Assembly: GCA_015665315.1 (NCBI GenBank)
Contig: JADFAK010000029.1
Span: 1-64,000, forward strand
Direction of reading: 5' to 3'
Length of the DNA: 64,000 bases
Source: Flavobacteriales bacterium
Lineage (GTDB): Bacteria > Bacteroidota > Bacteroidia > Flavobacteriales_D > Sanyastnellaceae
The translations under genes and the position numbers were made by a program. The notes below the pieces were generated by a model. That model did not search any database, had not been told where the DNA came from, and saw only the letters and a list, made by a program, of their open reading frames with translations. Below, piece after piece: positions 19,377 through 28,848 of the stretch (positions within the stretch are counted from its first letter, which is position 1; every line of letters begins with the position of its first letter).

Positions 19377-19423
19377 TATTCGTCGCAGTTGAATTCTTGG
19401 ATTTGTTTTTGTTGTGACGAATA
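19377..19423 (+). promoter_or_regulatory. Candidate 5'-UTR hairpin upstream of the outer-membrane beta-barrel gene
   Basis: TATTCGTCGCAGT pairs with GTTGTGACGAATA as a 13-bp RNA stem (10 Watson-Crick, 3 G-U); ends 27 nt before the ATG at 19451. Confidence 0.55.
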
Positions 19424-19450
19424 CTAGTAAGTCGAACTTAATACAACCTC

Positions 19451-20080
19451 ATGAAAAGAATATTTTTATTTCTACTAGCTGCTACTCTCTCTTTATTCAC
19501 ATTTGGTCAAACCCCTACGCCCGAAACGTCCTCGGCAGTTGTTCATGAAGAAGCCTCGAATCCAAGAGCGATCAAGAACAACTTCACCGTTAGTTTTGGA
19601 GTCCCTATTGGGGGTATTCAGTTGGACGGCTTCACCCAAGGAACTGGTTTTGGTGTCGAGCTGAGCAACAATATGTACGTGGGCGACGAAAATGCGAAAT
19701 TCCGTGCTGGACTGAATGCCAACTGGTTCCAGGCCAATTATTACCGCAAAATGACCGATAGTACGCTCACTGGAATCGTTGAGTATCATATTTTGAAAAT
19801 CGGACCTATGGTCACATTTAGCGTGGCCGATGGGATGGATGCAAGTATTTATGCCAACATCGACCCCGTTTTCTCCTTCGGATTATCACAGGACTGGGAC
19901 GAAGGATTGAGCTATTCGGGAGTGCCTCTCTACGCTTTCGGAGGAAAATTCAGATATGACAATTTATTACTAGGCGTTGAAACTTCTATGGGTCGAGTAG
20001 GATACAGAAGCTCAAAAGACTCTAAACCGGGACTCAAAGATTTCCAGCGATACCGGATCTACTTCGGGTTCCAATTTTAG
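19451..20080 (+). CDS. Outer-membrane beta-barrel-like protein
   Basis: Signal peptide (MKRIFLFLLAATLSLFTFGQ); beta-strand pattern; C-terminal YRIYFGFQF. Confidence 0.6.
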   Translation: MKRIFLFLLAATLSLFTFGQTPTPETSSAVVHEEASNPRAIKNNFTVSFGVPIGGIQLDGFTQGTGFGVELSNNMYVGDENAKFRAGLNANWFQANYYRKMTDSTLTGIVEYHILKIGPMVTFSVADGMDASIYANIDPVFSFGLSQDWDEGLSYSGVPLYAFGGKFRYDNLLLGVETSMGRVGYRSSKDSKPGLKDFQRYRIYFGFQF

Positions 20081-20095
20081 GATCGTATTAAAATA

Positions 20096-20135
20096 GAAAA
20101 AGGCTGCCTCAAATCAATTGAAGCAGCCTTTTTTA
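20096..20135. terminator. Bidirectional terminator between beta-barrel gene and aconitase
   Basis: AAAAAGGCTGC ... GCAGCCTTTTTT. Confidence 0.85.
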
Positions 20136-20149
20136 CGTAGTCTAATTTT

Positions 20150-22417
20150 CTATTTTCCCAGCTCCTGACGAATTAGATTCAAAGCACTTCCCGCTTTAAA
20201 CCAATCAATTTGTTGAGCATTGTAGGTATGATTCGTTGAGACAGTGTCTTTCGATCCATCTGCGTGAACAAACTCCAAGGTAACTGGTTTTCCTGGTGCA
20301 AATGACGCCAGGTCAACAAAGTTAATCGTGTCATTCTCTTGAATCTTATCGTAGTCCGATTCGTTGGCGAAAGTCAGTCCTAACATCCCTTGCTTCTTCA
20401 AGTTCGTTTCGTGAATACGAGCGAATGATTTCACAAGCACTGCGCATACACCTAAATGGCGTGGCTGCATGGCAGCATGCTCTCTAGATGATCCTTCTCC
20501 GTAGTTGTGATCTCCGACAACGATAGAAGGAACCCCTGCTGCTTTGTAAGCACGAGCAACTGCAGGAACCTCTCCCATCTCACCAGTCAGCTGATTTTTG
20601 ACTTCATTGGTGTTGCCATTGAATGCATTCACCGCTCCTGTCAACGTATTGTTAGAAATATTGTCGAGATGTCCTCTAAATCGCAACCAAGGGCCGGCCA
20701 TTGAGATATGGTCGGTTGTGCATTTGCCTTGTGCTTTAATTAAAAGCTTGGCTCCCATGATATTGCTGCCATTCCATGGAGAAAAGGGAGTCAACAACTG
20801 AAGTCGTTCTGATGTTGGATTTACCACAATATTGATTCCAGCTCCATCTGCAGCTGGCTCTTGGTATCCGCGATCCTTCACGTCAAATCCAGCAGCCGGC
20901 AATTCATGTCCACTAGGTTCAGGCAACATGACCTCCTGACCATCTTTGTTAACCAACTTGTCTTTCAGCGGGTTAAAAGCCAGTGTTCCACCAATCGCTA
21001 AGGCAGTTACAAGTTCAGGTGAACCAACAAATGCGTATGTGTTCGGGTTACCATCGGCACGCTTGGCAAAGTTTCTATTGAACGAGTGAACGATTGTATT
21101 CTTCTCCTGCTTGTCTGCACCCGCTCTAGCCCACTGACCAATACATGGTCCGCAAGCGTTGGCAAATACATCGGCGCCCATCTTTTCAAAAATATCGATG
21201 TAGCCATCACGTTCGATTGTGTAACGCACTTGCTCAGATCCAGGAGTAATAGTGAGCTGCGCTTTCGGCTTAACTCCTTGATCATTTGCCACTTTGGCGA
21301 TACTCGCAGCACGAGAAATATCTTCGTAAGATGAATTGGTACACGAACCAATCAATCCGTATTCTATTTTCATGGGCCAACCTTCTTTTTCGGCACGAGC
21401 GGCCAATTGAGAAATAGGAGTGGCAATGTCTGGAGAAAACGGACCGTTCAAATGTGGCTCGAGTTCAGACAAGTTGATTTCAATCACTTGATCAAAATAC
21501 TGCTCTGGATTGGCATATACTTCGGCATCACCTGTCAAATGTTCTTTTACATTATCGGCAGCATCGGCAACATCTGGACGGCCGGTTGAGCGCAAGTAAC
21601 GGCTCATAGAATCATCATAACCGAAAGTCGAAGTCGTAGCGCCAATCTCAGCCCCCATGTTACATATCGTTCCCTTTCCAGTACATGAAAGCGACTCGGC
21701 ACCAGGGCCGAAATACTCCACTACACATCCAGTTCCACCTTTTACGGTAAGGATACCAGCAACTTTAAGGATAACGTCTTTGGCCGACGTCCATCCGTTT
21801 AGTTTGCCAACCAACTTAACACCGATTAGCTTTGGAAACTTAAGTTCCCAAGCCATTCCGGCCATTACGTCTACGGCATCAGCTCCACCAACACCAATGG
21901 CAATCATTCCCAATCCACCAGCATTCACTGTATGGCTGTCGGTTCCGATCATCATTCCGCCTGGAAATGCATAATTTTCTAAAACAACTTGATGAATAAT
22001 ACCAGCACCTGGCTTCCAAAAACCAATTCCATATTTGTCGGAAACTGATTCCAAGAAATTAAAAACCTCGTTGTTCTTATTGATAGACTCTTGCAAATCT
22101 TTGTCGGCCGAAACGCGCGCTTGGATCAAGTGATCACAGTGAACCGTCGAAGGCACCGCAGTCTTGGCACGACCAGCCTGCATGAATTGAAGCAAGGCCA
22201 TTTGAGCAGTTGCATCCTGCATGGCAACTCTGTCCGGAGCAAAATCGACATAGGATCCGCCGCGCTCAAAAGGTGCGCTTGGAGTATCGTCCCACAAGTG
22301 GTTATAAAGTATTTTTTCCGAGAGAGTTAGAGGCTTATTGAGGATGCTTCGAGCTTGTGAAATTCGCTCTGGCATACGCTCATAAACCGCCTTGATCATA
22401 TCAATATCAAATGCCAT
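20150..22417 (-). CDS. Aconitate hydratase (mitochondrial-type)
   Basis: [82 protein letters not shown]. Confidence 0.94.
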   Translation of the reverse strand: MAFDIDMIKAVYERMPERISQARSILNKPLTLSEKILYNHLWDDTPSAPFERGGSYVDFAPDRVAMQDATAQMALLQFMQAGRAKTAVPSTVHCDHLIQARVSADKDLQESINKNNEVFNFLESVSDKYGIGFWKPGAGIIHQVVLENYAFPGGMMIGTDSHTVNAGGLGMIAIGVGGADAVDVMAGMAWELKFPKLIGVKLVGKLNGWTSAKDVILKVAGILTVKGGTGCVVEYFGPGAESLSCTGKGTICNMGAEIGATTSTFGYDDSMSRYLRSTGRPDVADAADNVKEHLTGDAEVYANPEQYFDQVIEINLSELEPHLNGPFSPDIATPISQLAARAEKEGWPMKIEYGLIGSCTNSSYEDISRAASIAKVANDQGVKPKAQLTITPGSEQVRYTIERDGYIDIFEKMGADVFANACGPCIGQWARAGADKQEKNTIVHSFNRNFAKRADGNPNTYAFVGSPELVTALAIGGTLAFNPLKDKLVNKDGQEVMLPEPSGHELPAAGFDVKDRGYQEPAADGAGINIVVNPTSERLQLLTPFSPWNGSNIMGAKLLIKAQGKCTTDHISMAGPWLRFRGHLDNISNNTLTGAVNAFNGNTNEVKNQLTGEMGEVPAVARAYKAAGVPSIVVGDHNYGEGSSREHAAMQPRHLGVCAVLVKSFARIHETNLKKQGMLGLTFANESDYDKIQENDTINFVDLASFAPGKPVTLEFVHADGSKDTVSTNHTYNAQQIDWFKAGSALNLIRQELGK

Positions 22418-22585
22418 AGTGCTGAGTTTATTACCGTTTCCTTTTGGTGTGAATCGAGCGCGAAAATACAACTAAAATTGCCAATATTAAAGCGCAAACC
22501 AAAGGCTTTCTCCACATCAAACCGGTCGCTTTGTTAAAAGACCAAAATTACCGATGAAGCAATGTTCGGTGTGTAGCATAGGGCC

Positions 22586-22593
22586 TATATTTG
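22586..22593 (+). promoter_or_regulatory. Candidate -7 element TATATTTG upstream of trypsin-like peptidase
   Basis: TAnnTTTG 22 nt before the ATG; weak -33. Confidence 0.5.
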
Positions 22594-22615
22594 CGGTTCA
22601 ACAGACTTTTATATT

Positions 22616-23434
22616 ATGGCACTTATCCATCCCAATGTATTTGACGCAGTAGTGGCTATTGGCATTACCGATCAACAAGGAAAGAAAAAATGGGTTGGAA
22701 CTGGATTCTTGTACGGCTCCTTTATCCAAGCCAATGATGACGGCAAAAAGCAGTACAGAATTTTTGTAGTGACCAACAAGCATGTCTTTCGTAATTTGGA
22801 CAGAATCCTCATTCGTTTCAATCCGCAGAACAATGAAAAGGCTATCGACTTCCCCATTTCACTGTTGAAGGAAGACAAAAAACCGAAGTGGAAAGGGCAC
22901 GCCACACCTGCTGTCGACATTGCGGTATTGGAGATAAATATGAAGGTCATTCACGATCACGGGGCCAGGTTTAGTTTCATTCGATCGGATGAACATGTGT
23001 TGACGCTTGACGAAATGAAAGAAACCGGCATCTCGGAGGGCGATGGTGTATTTGCGCTTGGCTACCCCATGGGAATTTTGGACGACGACAAGCAATACGT
23101 AATCTTGAGGGCTGGAGCCATTGCACGTATTCGCGATTCATACGACATGAATAAAGCTGATTACCTCTGTGATATTTTCGTATTTCCCGGAAACAGTGGA
23201 GGGCCTGTTTTTATTAAGCCTTCGGCAAATGCGATTACTGGTACAAAATTAAATAACAAGTCGGCGGCAATTGGTGTCGTTCGTTCCTACATTCCCTACC
23301 GAGACATGGCGATCAGTCAGCAAACTAAACGACCGCGAATTACTTTTGAGGAGAACTCGGGCTTGGCATCTATCATACCGATGGACTATGTAAATGAAGT
23401 CATCGAGGCGATTAAGGGAGTGCCTACAAATTGA
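22616..23434 (+). CDS. Trypsin-like (S1/HtrA-like) serine peptidase without an evident signal peptide
   Basis: FVVTNKHVF (His), PAVDIAVLEI (Asp), FVFPGNSGGPVFI (Ser). Confidence 0.82.
   Translation: MALIHPNVFDAVVAIGITDQQGKKKWVGTGFLYGSFIQANDDGKKQYRIFVVTNKHVFRNLDRILIRFNPQNNEKAIDFPISLLKEDKKPKWKGHATPAVDIAVLEINMKVIHDHGARFSFIRSDEHVLTLDEMKETGISEGDGVFALGYPMGILDDDKQYVILRAGAIARIRDSYDMNKADYLCDIFVFPGNSGGPVFIKPSANAITGTKLNNKSAAIGVVRSYIPYRDMAISQQTKRPRITFEENSGLASIIPMDYVNEVIEAIKGVPTN
23217..23231 (+). repeat. Exact copy of the dispersed element inside the peptidase CDS
   Basis: AGCCTTCGGCAAATG in frame, encoding (K)PSAN(A). Confidence 0.65.
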
Positions 23435-23446
23435 TAACTTAGGACC

Positions 23447-24700
23447 GTGGCGCTAGGGAGCAATAAATTAATCAGAGAGAATATTCGAGTTGCGTTGCGA
23501 TCCATACGCAGTCAGCTCCTCAAGACGATCATTACTGTAGCGATGATCATGTTGGGTATCTCCGCTTTGATCCTGATTAACACGGCTGCCGAGTCGCTAA
23601 AATCTAAAGTGAAAGATGAGTTCACCATGCTGGGTGCTAATACCTTTTCAGTGTATGCCAAAAATGCCAGAAGCCGTGGAGGACGACACGGAGTGCAGGC
23701 GAAAAAATACGAGCCCATAGATTACCAACAAGCAATCCAATTTTCAAACGAGTATGAATTTCCTGCATTGGCCTCCATTTCGGCTATGGCATCTATGAAT
23801 GGAGTCGTCAAGTTCGATTCAAAGAAGACGAATCCCAATGTTCAAATTTTAGGAGGAGATCAGAACTACCTAGACATTGCAGGATACAAGCTGGAAGAAG
23901 GGCGTAATTTCACGGAGACGGATATTGAGCATGGCACCAATGTCGTCTTAATCGGGGCCGACTTGGTTTCCCGGCTCTTCAGTGATATCGATAGTCCGAT
24001 AGATCAAGTTGTGAGTATTGGGAGCTATAAATTCATGGTCATCGGGATTCTAAAATCCAAGGGAACAAGTTTGGGTTTTTCGAATGACAACCAGTGTTTT
24101 ATTCCCATTTCAAACCTGAAAAAGAACTTTGCGTCACCACGTACGAGTTACAGTATAAACGTTCTAGTTGATAACCCTGAGTTTCTCGAAGAGGCAATTA
24201 GCGAAGCCCATGGGGTACTTCGGATCGTGCGCGGCGATGAACCAGGACAACCAGAATCATTTGAAATAGAAAAAAGTGACAGCACAGCAGAAATGCTTAA
24301 TGACGTGCTAAGTCAAGTAAGCTGGTTTGTGATAGCGATTGGTCTGCTCACACTTTTAGGCGCAGGCATAGGACTCATGAATATCATGCTCGTCTCTGTT
24401 TCAGAACGCACACGAGAAATAGGGGTTCGAAAGGCACTTGGGGCCAGTTCCTCCATAATAAAGATGCAATTTCTCGTTGAAGCCATCGTCATTGGACAAA
24501 TTGGTGGGTTGCTCGGAATCATTTTTGGCGTGATCGTGGGAAATCTGATTGGGCAATGGCTCGAGACGCCTTTTACCATCCCTTGGCTTTGGACCATCTT
24601 GGGCGTCACGCTCAGTTTGCTCACAAGTATTGCATCCGGTTATTATCCAGCTAAGAAGGCTGCTTTGCTCGATCCTATCGAAGCGCTGAGACATGAATAA
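23447..24700 (+). CDS. ABC transporter permease (MacB/FtsX family)
   Basis: RENIRVALRSIRSQLLKTIITVAMIMLGISALILI; IGLMNIMLVSVSERTREIGVRKALGAS; GYYPAKKAALLDPIEALRHE. GTG start. Confidence 0.92.
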   Translation: MALGSNKLIRENIRVALRSIRSQLLKTIITVAMIMLGISALILINTAAESLKSKVKDEFTMLGANTFSVYAKNARSRGGRHGVQAKKYEPIDYQQAIQFSNEYEFPALASISAMASMNGVVKFDSKKTNPNVQILGGDQNYLDIAGYKLEEGRNFTETDIEHGTNVVLIGADLVSRLFSDIDSPIDQVVSIGSYKFMVIGILKSKGTSLGFSNDNQCFIPISNLKKNFASPRTSYSINVLVDNPEFLEEAISEAHGVLRIVRGDEPGQPESFEIEKSDSTAEMLNDVLSQVSWFVIAIGLLTLLGAGIGLMNIMLVSVSERTREIGVRKALGASSSIIKMQFLVEAIVIGQIGGLLGIIFGVIVGNLIGQWLETPFTIPWLWTILGVTLSLLTSIASGYYPAKKAALLDPIEALRHE

Positions 24701-24710
24701 CTGCAATTGA

Positions 24711-24730
24711 CCATTTGCCGAATGGCTAAA
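24711..24730 (-). repeat. Dispersed short element, palindromic variant (minus strand TTTAGCCATTCGGCAAATGG)
   Basis: About 10 nt after the ABC permease stop; matches 4162-4182 apart from one extra A. Confidence 0.65.
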
Positions 24731-24787
24731 AAACCTGCGCGAAACTTAATAAAGTGTTAAGTGTAAGGTGCTCGCAATTCAATTAAT

Positions 24788-24795
24788 TATATTTG
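24788..24795 (+). promoter_or_regulatory. Candidate -7 element TATATTTG
   Basis: TAnnTTTG 28 nt before the ATG at 24824. Confidence 0.5.
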
Positions 24796-24823
24796 CTTTT
24801 CGAATCAAAAAGGGTCTAGTCCA

Positions 24824-26302
24824 ATGATATTTCAGAATCTGATTTTAGCAACAGCCACATCGCTTACACTCATAGCCTGTGGAAATACTGAACCAAAGCC
24901 AACTTCTACTGAAGAAACTGTTACCGAAACAACCGCCGACCAATCGGCCGCTACGAGCAATTTCGTGAGCGGACTAACAGACGCTAACAAGGACGTCGTG
25001 AGAGGGGAAATGGCGCTTACGGGAAGTTTCAGAAACAACGTGAACAACGTAAAAATGTACTTGTATGAGACAGAGGGCAAGCAGAACTTCCTGATCGATA
25101 GTACGATTGTTCAAGGCAATTCATTTTCGTTTGCAAAGAGGCAATACGAATCAGGATTTTACATGCTGGCATTGAAAAACTCACTTAATATGGTGGGTAT
25201 AATCATGAACCCAGCTGAAAAGGCGGTTGATATCACTTTTGCAACGGGCCGATTAGAAAACAGTGCCTCCAGTGCCACGTCCAAGGAAAACATTGGCTGG
25301 TTTGAGTATCTCAAGGCTGAAAAAGCCGCTGAAGCGAAGAAAAAGGGCTACCGCACAAGTGCGAAGGACAGTCCGATGAAAGCCAAGTTTGAAAAATTGA
25401 TGCAAGAAGAAGACGATAAATTGACCGCTCTTCAGCAAGACATTATTAAAAGATACCCAGGAACTTACTTAGCTAAGTTGATGACCTGGAAGCAGACGCC
25501 TAACAAAAATGACAAGTCTAAATATTGGGCTGACTTGAATTTTGAAGACGAGAGCATTATTCATTCGCCTGTGATTCCAGATCGCATTCAAGAGTTTATG
25601 CGTGCGTTTAGTGGTGGGACAGAAGACGGTTTTATGAATGCCGTTGATCTTGTGGCTCAGGCGGCAGGTGTTTATACCGAGGCAGCTGATGGCGAAAGTG
25701 AACTTGTAAATCCAGAAGTCTATAGTTTCACAATTTTGACCATGTTGGAAGGATTTTATTCATCGGGCAAGGAAGATATTTGCTCGTACATCATGGACAG
25801 CTATGTATACGGTGAGAACTGTGGAAGCGGTGATTATGCCGAAGAAATGAAAAATCGAGCCAGCGGAATTAAGAACCTTGCTATTGGAAGTGTTCCTCCT
25901 GATTTCACTATTGAAAAGTGGGATGGCGGCAAGGTTAATTTGCAGTCGGAAGTTCAAAAGCATGACTATACATTGGTGATGTTTTGGTCAAGCTGGTGTC
26001 ACAAATGCGAGCAGGAAATTCCAACATTGAAAGTCCTATACGATCAGTATAAAGATGCTGGCTTCGGTGTTGTTGGTGTTAGTGTGGACTCAGAGAGAAG
26101 TGCTTGGGTTCGTGCAGTAGAAGAAAAAGGAGCCACTTGGCCCAACGTGTCTCAACTTGATGCCTGGAACTCACCAGTAGCCAAGGACTATCGAGTGAGT
26201 CAGACACCGACTCTTTTCTTGTTGAATAGCAAAAGAGAGATTGTTCTGAAACCAGAAAGAATATTCCACGTACGAGACTTCTTAAGTAAGAACTTGAAAT
26301 AA
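24824..26302 (+). CDS. TlpA-like thioredoxin-fold lipoprotein (DUF4369-type N-terminus)
   Basis: Lipobox SLTLIACGN; DYTLVMFWSSWCHKCEQEIPTLKVLYDQYKD (CHKC); YRVSQTPTLFLLN. Confidence 0.9.
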   Translation: MIFQNLILATATSLTLIACGNTEPKPTSTEETVTETTADQSAATSNFVSGLTDANKDVVRGEMALTGSFRNNVNNVKMYLYETEGKQNFLIDSTIVQGNSFSFAKRQYESGFYMLALKNSLNMVGIIMNPAEKAVDITFATGRLENSASSATSKENIGWFEYLKAEKAAEAKKKGYRTSAKDSPMKAKFEKLMQEEDDKLTALQQDIIKRYPGTYLAKLMTWKQTPNKNDKSKYWADLNFEDESIIHSPVIPDRIQEFMRAFSGGTEDGFMNAVDLVAQAAGVYTEAADGESELVNPEVYSFTILTMLEGFYSSGKEDICSYIMDSYVYGENCGSGDYAEEMKNRASGIKNLAIGSVPPDFTIEKWDGGKVNLQSEVQKHDYTLVMFWSSWCHKCEQEIPTLKVLYDQYKDAGFGVVGVSVDSERSAWVRAVEEKGATWPNVSQLDAWNSPVAKDYRVSQTPTLFLLNSKREIVLKPERIFHVRDFLSKNLK

Positions 26303-26307
26303 TCTAG

Positions 26308-26334
26308 AAAGCGGTCGACTTGGCCGCTTTTTTA
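26308..26334 (+). terminator. Intrinsic terminator of the TlpA-like gene
   Basis: AAAGCGG ... CCGCTTTTTTA. Confidence 0.8.
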
Positions 26335-26344
26335 TTCCACTACA

Positions 26345-27310
26345 ATGCTGCGAAAAGTTATTCTAATTGGACTATGCGCCACAGTGCTCATAGGGTGTAA
26401 TATGGAACAAAAAGAGGTAAACAATGAATCAGCGGCGAAAGCTGTCATCCTCCAAGGTCACCGAGGTTGCCGAGGTGAACTACCTGAAAACACCATAGAA
26501 GCCTTCCTTCGCGCAGTTGATGCTGGCGTGAGCACGCTGGAAATGGATGTTGTTCTTACAGGTGATCGAGATGTACTGGTCTCGCATGATCCCTGGATGA
26601 GTCAAGAGATCATGGCTATGCCCGATGGTTCAAAAATTGACCCAGCGACACAGCATGAATTGAATATTTTCGAAATGACTACGGATTCTTGTCAGACATA
26701 TATCTGTGGTTCCAAACGACACAATAGCTTTCCAGATCAACAGTCGGTCAAAAGTTTTAAACCAACTTTGAGGCAGGTAGTAGAGGCAGTGCGGGATCAT
26801 TGCCGCAAGAAAAAATTACCGGTACCTAGCTTCGATATTGAAGTAAAAAGCACTTTGGCTTGGGAGGGAAAGTATCATCCAGCACCTGAGTCATATGCAT
26901 CGGTTTTTTTGAGAGAATTTCTCACGTTGAGCATTGCTCATATGTCGACCGTTCAGTCCTTCGATCATCGAATTTTGAATTCAATACACAAGCAATATCC
27001 CGAACTTGACCTCATCTATTTAGCAGAAAGGGAGCGTTCAATTTCTGAGATGCTCTCGATGCTTGATTTCAAACCGTATGGCATAAGCTTGGATTACAAA
27101 TTGTGGACCGACCAGAAAGTGAAAGAATGCAAGGATCGTGGATTGCACATGACGGCTTGGACTGTGAATGCGGAGGCAGACATGAGTGCTTTGCTTAAAT
27201 TGGGAGTGTATGACATCATCACCGACTACCCGACTCAAATGGTACAAGCGCTGAAAAAGCAGGGTATCCAAGTATACAATCGCGCTACCTCAACCGAGGA
27301 GTCCCTTTAG
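26345..27310 (+). CDS. Glycerophosphodiester phosphodiesterase family lipoprotein
   Basis: ILQGHRGCRGELPENTIEAFLRAVDAGVSTLEMDVVLTGDRDVLVSHDPW; GLHMTAWTVNAEADM. Confidence 0.9.
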   Translation: MLRKVILIGLCATVLIGCNMEQKEVNNESAAKAVILQGHRGCRGELPENTIEAFLRAVDAGVSTLEMDVVLTGDRDVLVSHDPWMSQEIMAMPDGSKIDPATQHELNIFEMTTDSCQTYICGSKRHNSFPDQQSVKSFKPTLRQVVEAVRDHCRKKKLPVPSFDIEVKSTLAWEGKYHPAPESYASVFLREFLTLSIAHMSTVQSFDHRILNSIHKQYPELDLIYLAERERSISEMLSMLDFKPYGISLDYKLWTDQKVKECKDRGLHMTAWTVNAEADMSALLKLGVYDIITDYPTQMVQALKKQGIQVYNRATSTEESL

Positions 27311-28199
27311 CATCCAACTTTCCTTTCATCCAATTCTTGGCCATTTCAAGAACCAATCCGTCGGATAGTCCTACTCTTGGCACGATCATTTCGTCGATTT
27401 GAGCATAGCCCATCAATCGGTTATAAATCTCCCCAGCAGGTAAGATGACGTCGGCTCGATCTGGTTTCAAAAGAAGTACCGACAAGCGTTCTTCCATGGT
27501 ATGTCCTTTGATATAATCATGTACCTCTTTGATCTCTTTTCTAGTGATTGTCTCCAGGTATTTTTTACCCGACTCCTTAAAAATTCGGATAATATTTCCA
27601 CCTGTTCCAATGGCTATTAAATGATCCTCACGTTTTACCAATTCTTGGATCCAATCCTTGGCACGTCCCCACTCTTTGTTTGACACACGGCCCTTGAGCA
27701 TGCGCACGGTTCCGATTGAAAATGATTGGGACTTTAGACGAACTCCCTTTTTTATCAGTGTAACTTCTGTGCTTCCTCCACCGACGTCGATGTACAGGTA
27801 ATTCCCCTTCAAGTTAATCCGCTGCCTTTTGAAGTTTGCAAAAATCAATTCAGCCTCTCGTTCTCCATCAATTACCTCTACTTGGATCTCTGCTTTATCT
27901 TGCAAGTACTGTATGATTTCCGGTCCGTTCTGAGCCTCTCGCATTGCACTTGTCGCGGTCGCTCGATAGTAGACTATTTCATGAAGATCCATCAAGTACC
28001 AAAACGCAAGCATGGCCTTGCCTAGCTGCACTTTTTTAGACTTGGATATTTTGCCCTTGGAAAACACGTCCTCTCCCAGGCGGATAGGAACACGGTTCAA
28101 AGATATTTTCCGAATTTGTAGTTTCCCTTCAACGATTATGGCCTCTTCTATGAGAAGGCGCACTGCATTTGACCCTATGTCGATTGCTCCAAATTTCAC
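27285..28199 (-). CDS. ppx: Ppx/GppA family exopolyphosphatase
   Basis: FGAIDIGSNAVRLLI, YRATATSAMREAQNG, YLYIDVGGGSTEVTLI, IAIGTGGNIIRI. Confidence 0.9.
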   Translation of the reverse strand: MKFGAIDIGSNAVRLLIEEAIIVEGKLQIRKISLNRVPIRLGEDVFSKGKISKSKKVQLGKAMLAFWYLMDLHEIVYYRATATSAMREAQNGPEIIQYLQDKAEIQVEVIDGEREAELIFANFKRQRINLKGNYLYIDVGGGSTEVTLIKKGVRLKSQSFSIGTVRMLKGRVSNKEWGRAKDWIQELVKREDHLIAIGTGGNIIRIFKESGKKYLETITRKEIKEVHDYIKGHTMEERLSVLLLKPDRADVILPAGEIYNRLMGYAQIDEMIVPRVGLSDGLVLEMAKNWMKGKLDAKGTPRLR

Positions 28200-28214
28200 G
28201 TCGATATATTATTG

Positions 28215-28766
28215 TTAATATTTCAATGCAGTCCAGAAGAAATTGAAGGATGAGTACTTATGCATTTCATCCTGATACTTTTCCGGATACCTAGAATAGA
28301 AGCGCGTTGCACTGTCTAAAAGCGACTCGACAGAGAGTTGCAACAAGGCGGCATCGATCAAACGTAGCTTTCTACTGGACTGTCCTTCTTGAATCAGTGC
28401 CACGAGATTCGGATCTTTCAGCAATTCATCATCTGGCGAGGCAAATGCCGAGTTTTCAAATCGATGGATAAATGTCAACGCGGCCGAGTTGGAAAGCCCC
28501 CATGCTATTCTTCCCAAGAAAAGATCTTTTAATCTTTGTTTTACAGTCAGACTACCATCTGAAATAGTGGAATGTTCGGCTCTCAAGTCCACACAATGTT
28601 GGTAAACACATTGAATTAGATCTGCCTTAGAATCAAAATGGTGGAACAAGGTACCTGTGGCGACCCCGGCATGTTTCGCTACTTGACTCGTTGGTGTCCC
28701 TTGAAATCCATTGAGGACAAAGAGTTCCAAGGCCGACTCGATTAATCGTTTGCGTTTATCGCTCAT
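28215..28766 (-). CDS. TetR/AcrR family transcriptional regulator
   Basis: ESALELFVLNGFQGTPTSQVAKHAGVATGTLFHHFDSKADLI HTH. Confidence 0.93.
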   Translation of the reverse strand: MSDKRKRLIESALELFVLNGFQGTPTSQVAKHAGVATGTLFHHFDSKADLIQCVYQHCVDLRAEHSTISDGSLTVKQRLKDLFLGRIAWGLSNSAALTFIHRFENSAFASPDDELLKDPNLVALIQEGQSSRKLRLIDAALLQLSVESLLDSATRFYSRYPEKYQDEMHKYSSFNFFWTALKY

Positions 28767-28774
28767 GGAATATT

Positions 28775-28790
28775 GACTGACTATTCAGTC
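28775..28790. promoter_or_regulatory. Candidate TetR-family operator (autoregulatory)
   Basis: Perfect inverted repeat GACTGA-N4-TCAGTC starting 8 nt upstream of the TetR start codon. Confidence 0.7.
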
Positions 28791-28802
28791 TATAAATATG
28801 GT

Positions 28803-28833
28803 AAAAAAAAGGCACATCCAAAAATGCGCCTTT
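28803..28833 (-). terminator. Intrinsic terminator of valS
   Basis: AAAGGCACA ... TGCGCCTTT (one mismatch), T-tract on the minus strand. Confidence 0.65.
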
Positions 28834-28848
28834 CAATTTGATTCAATT

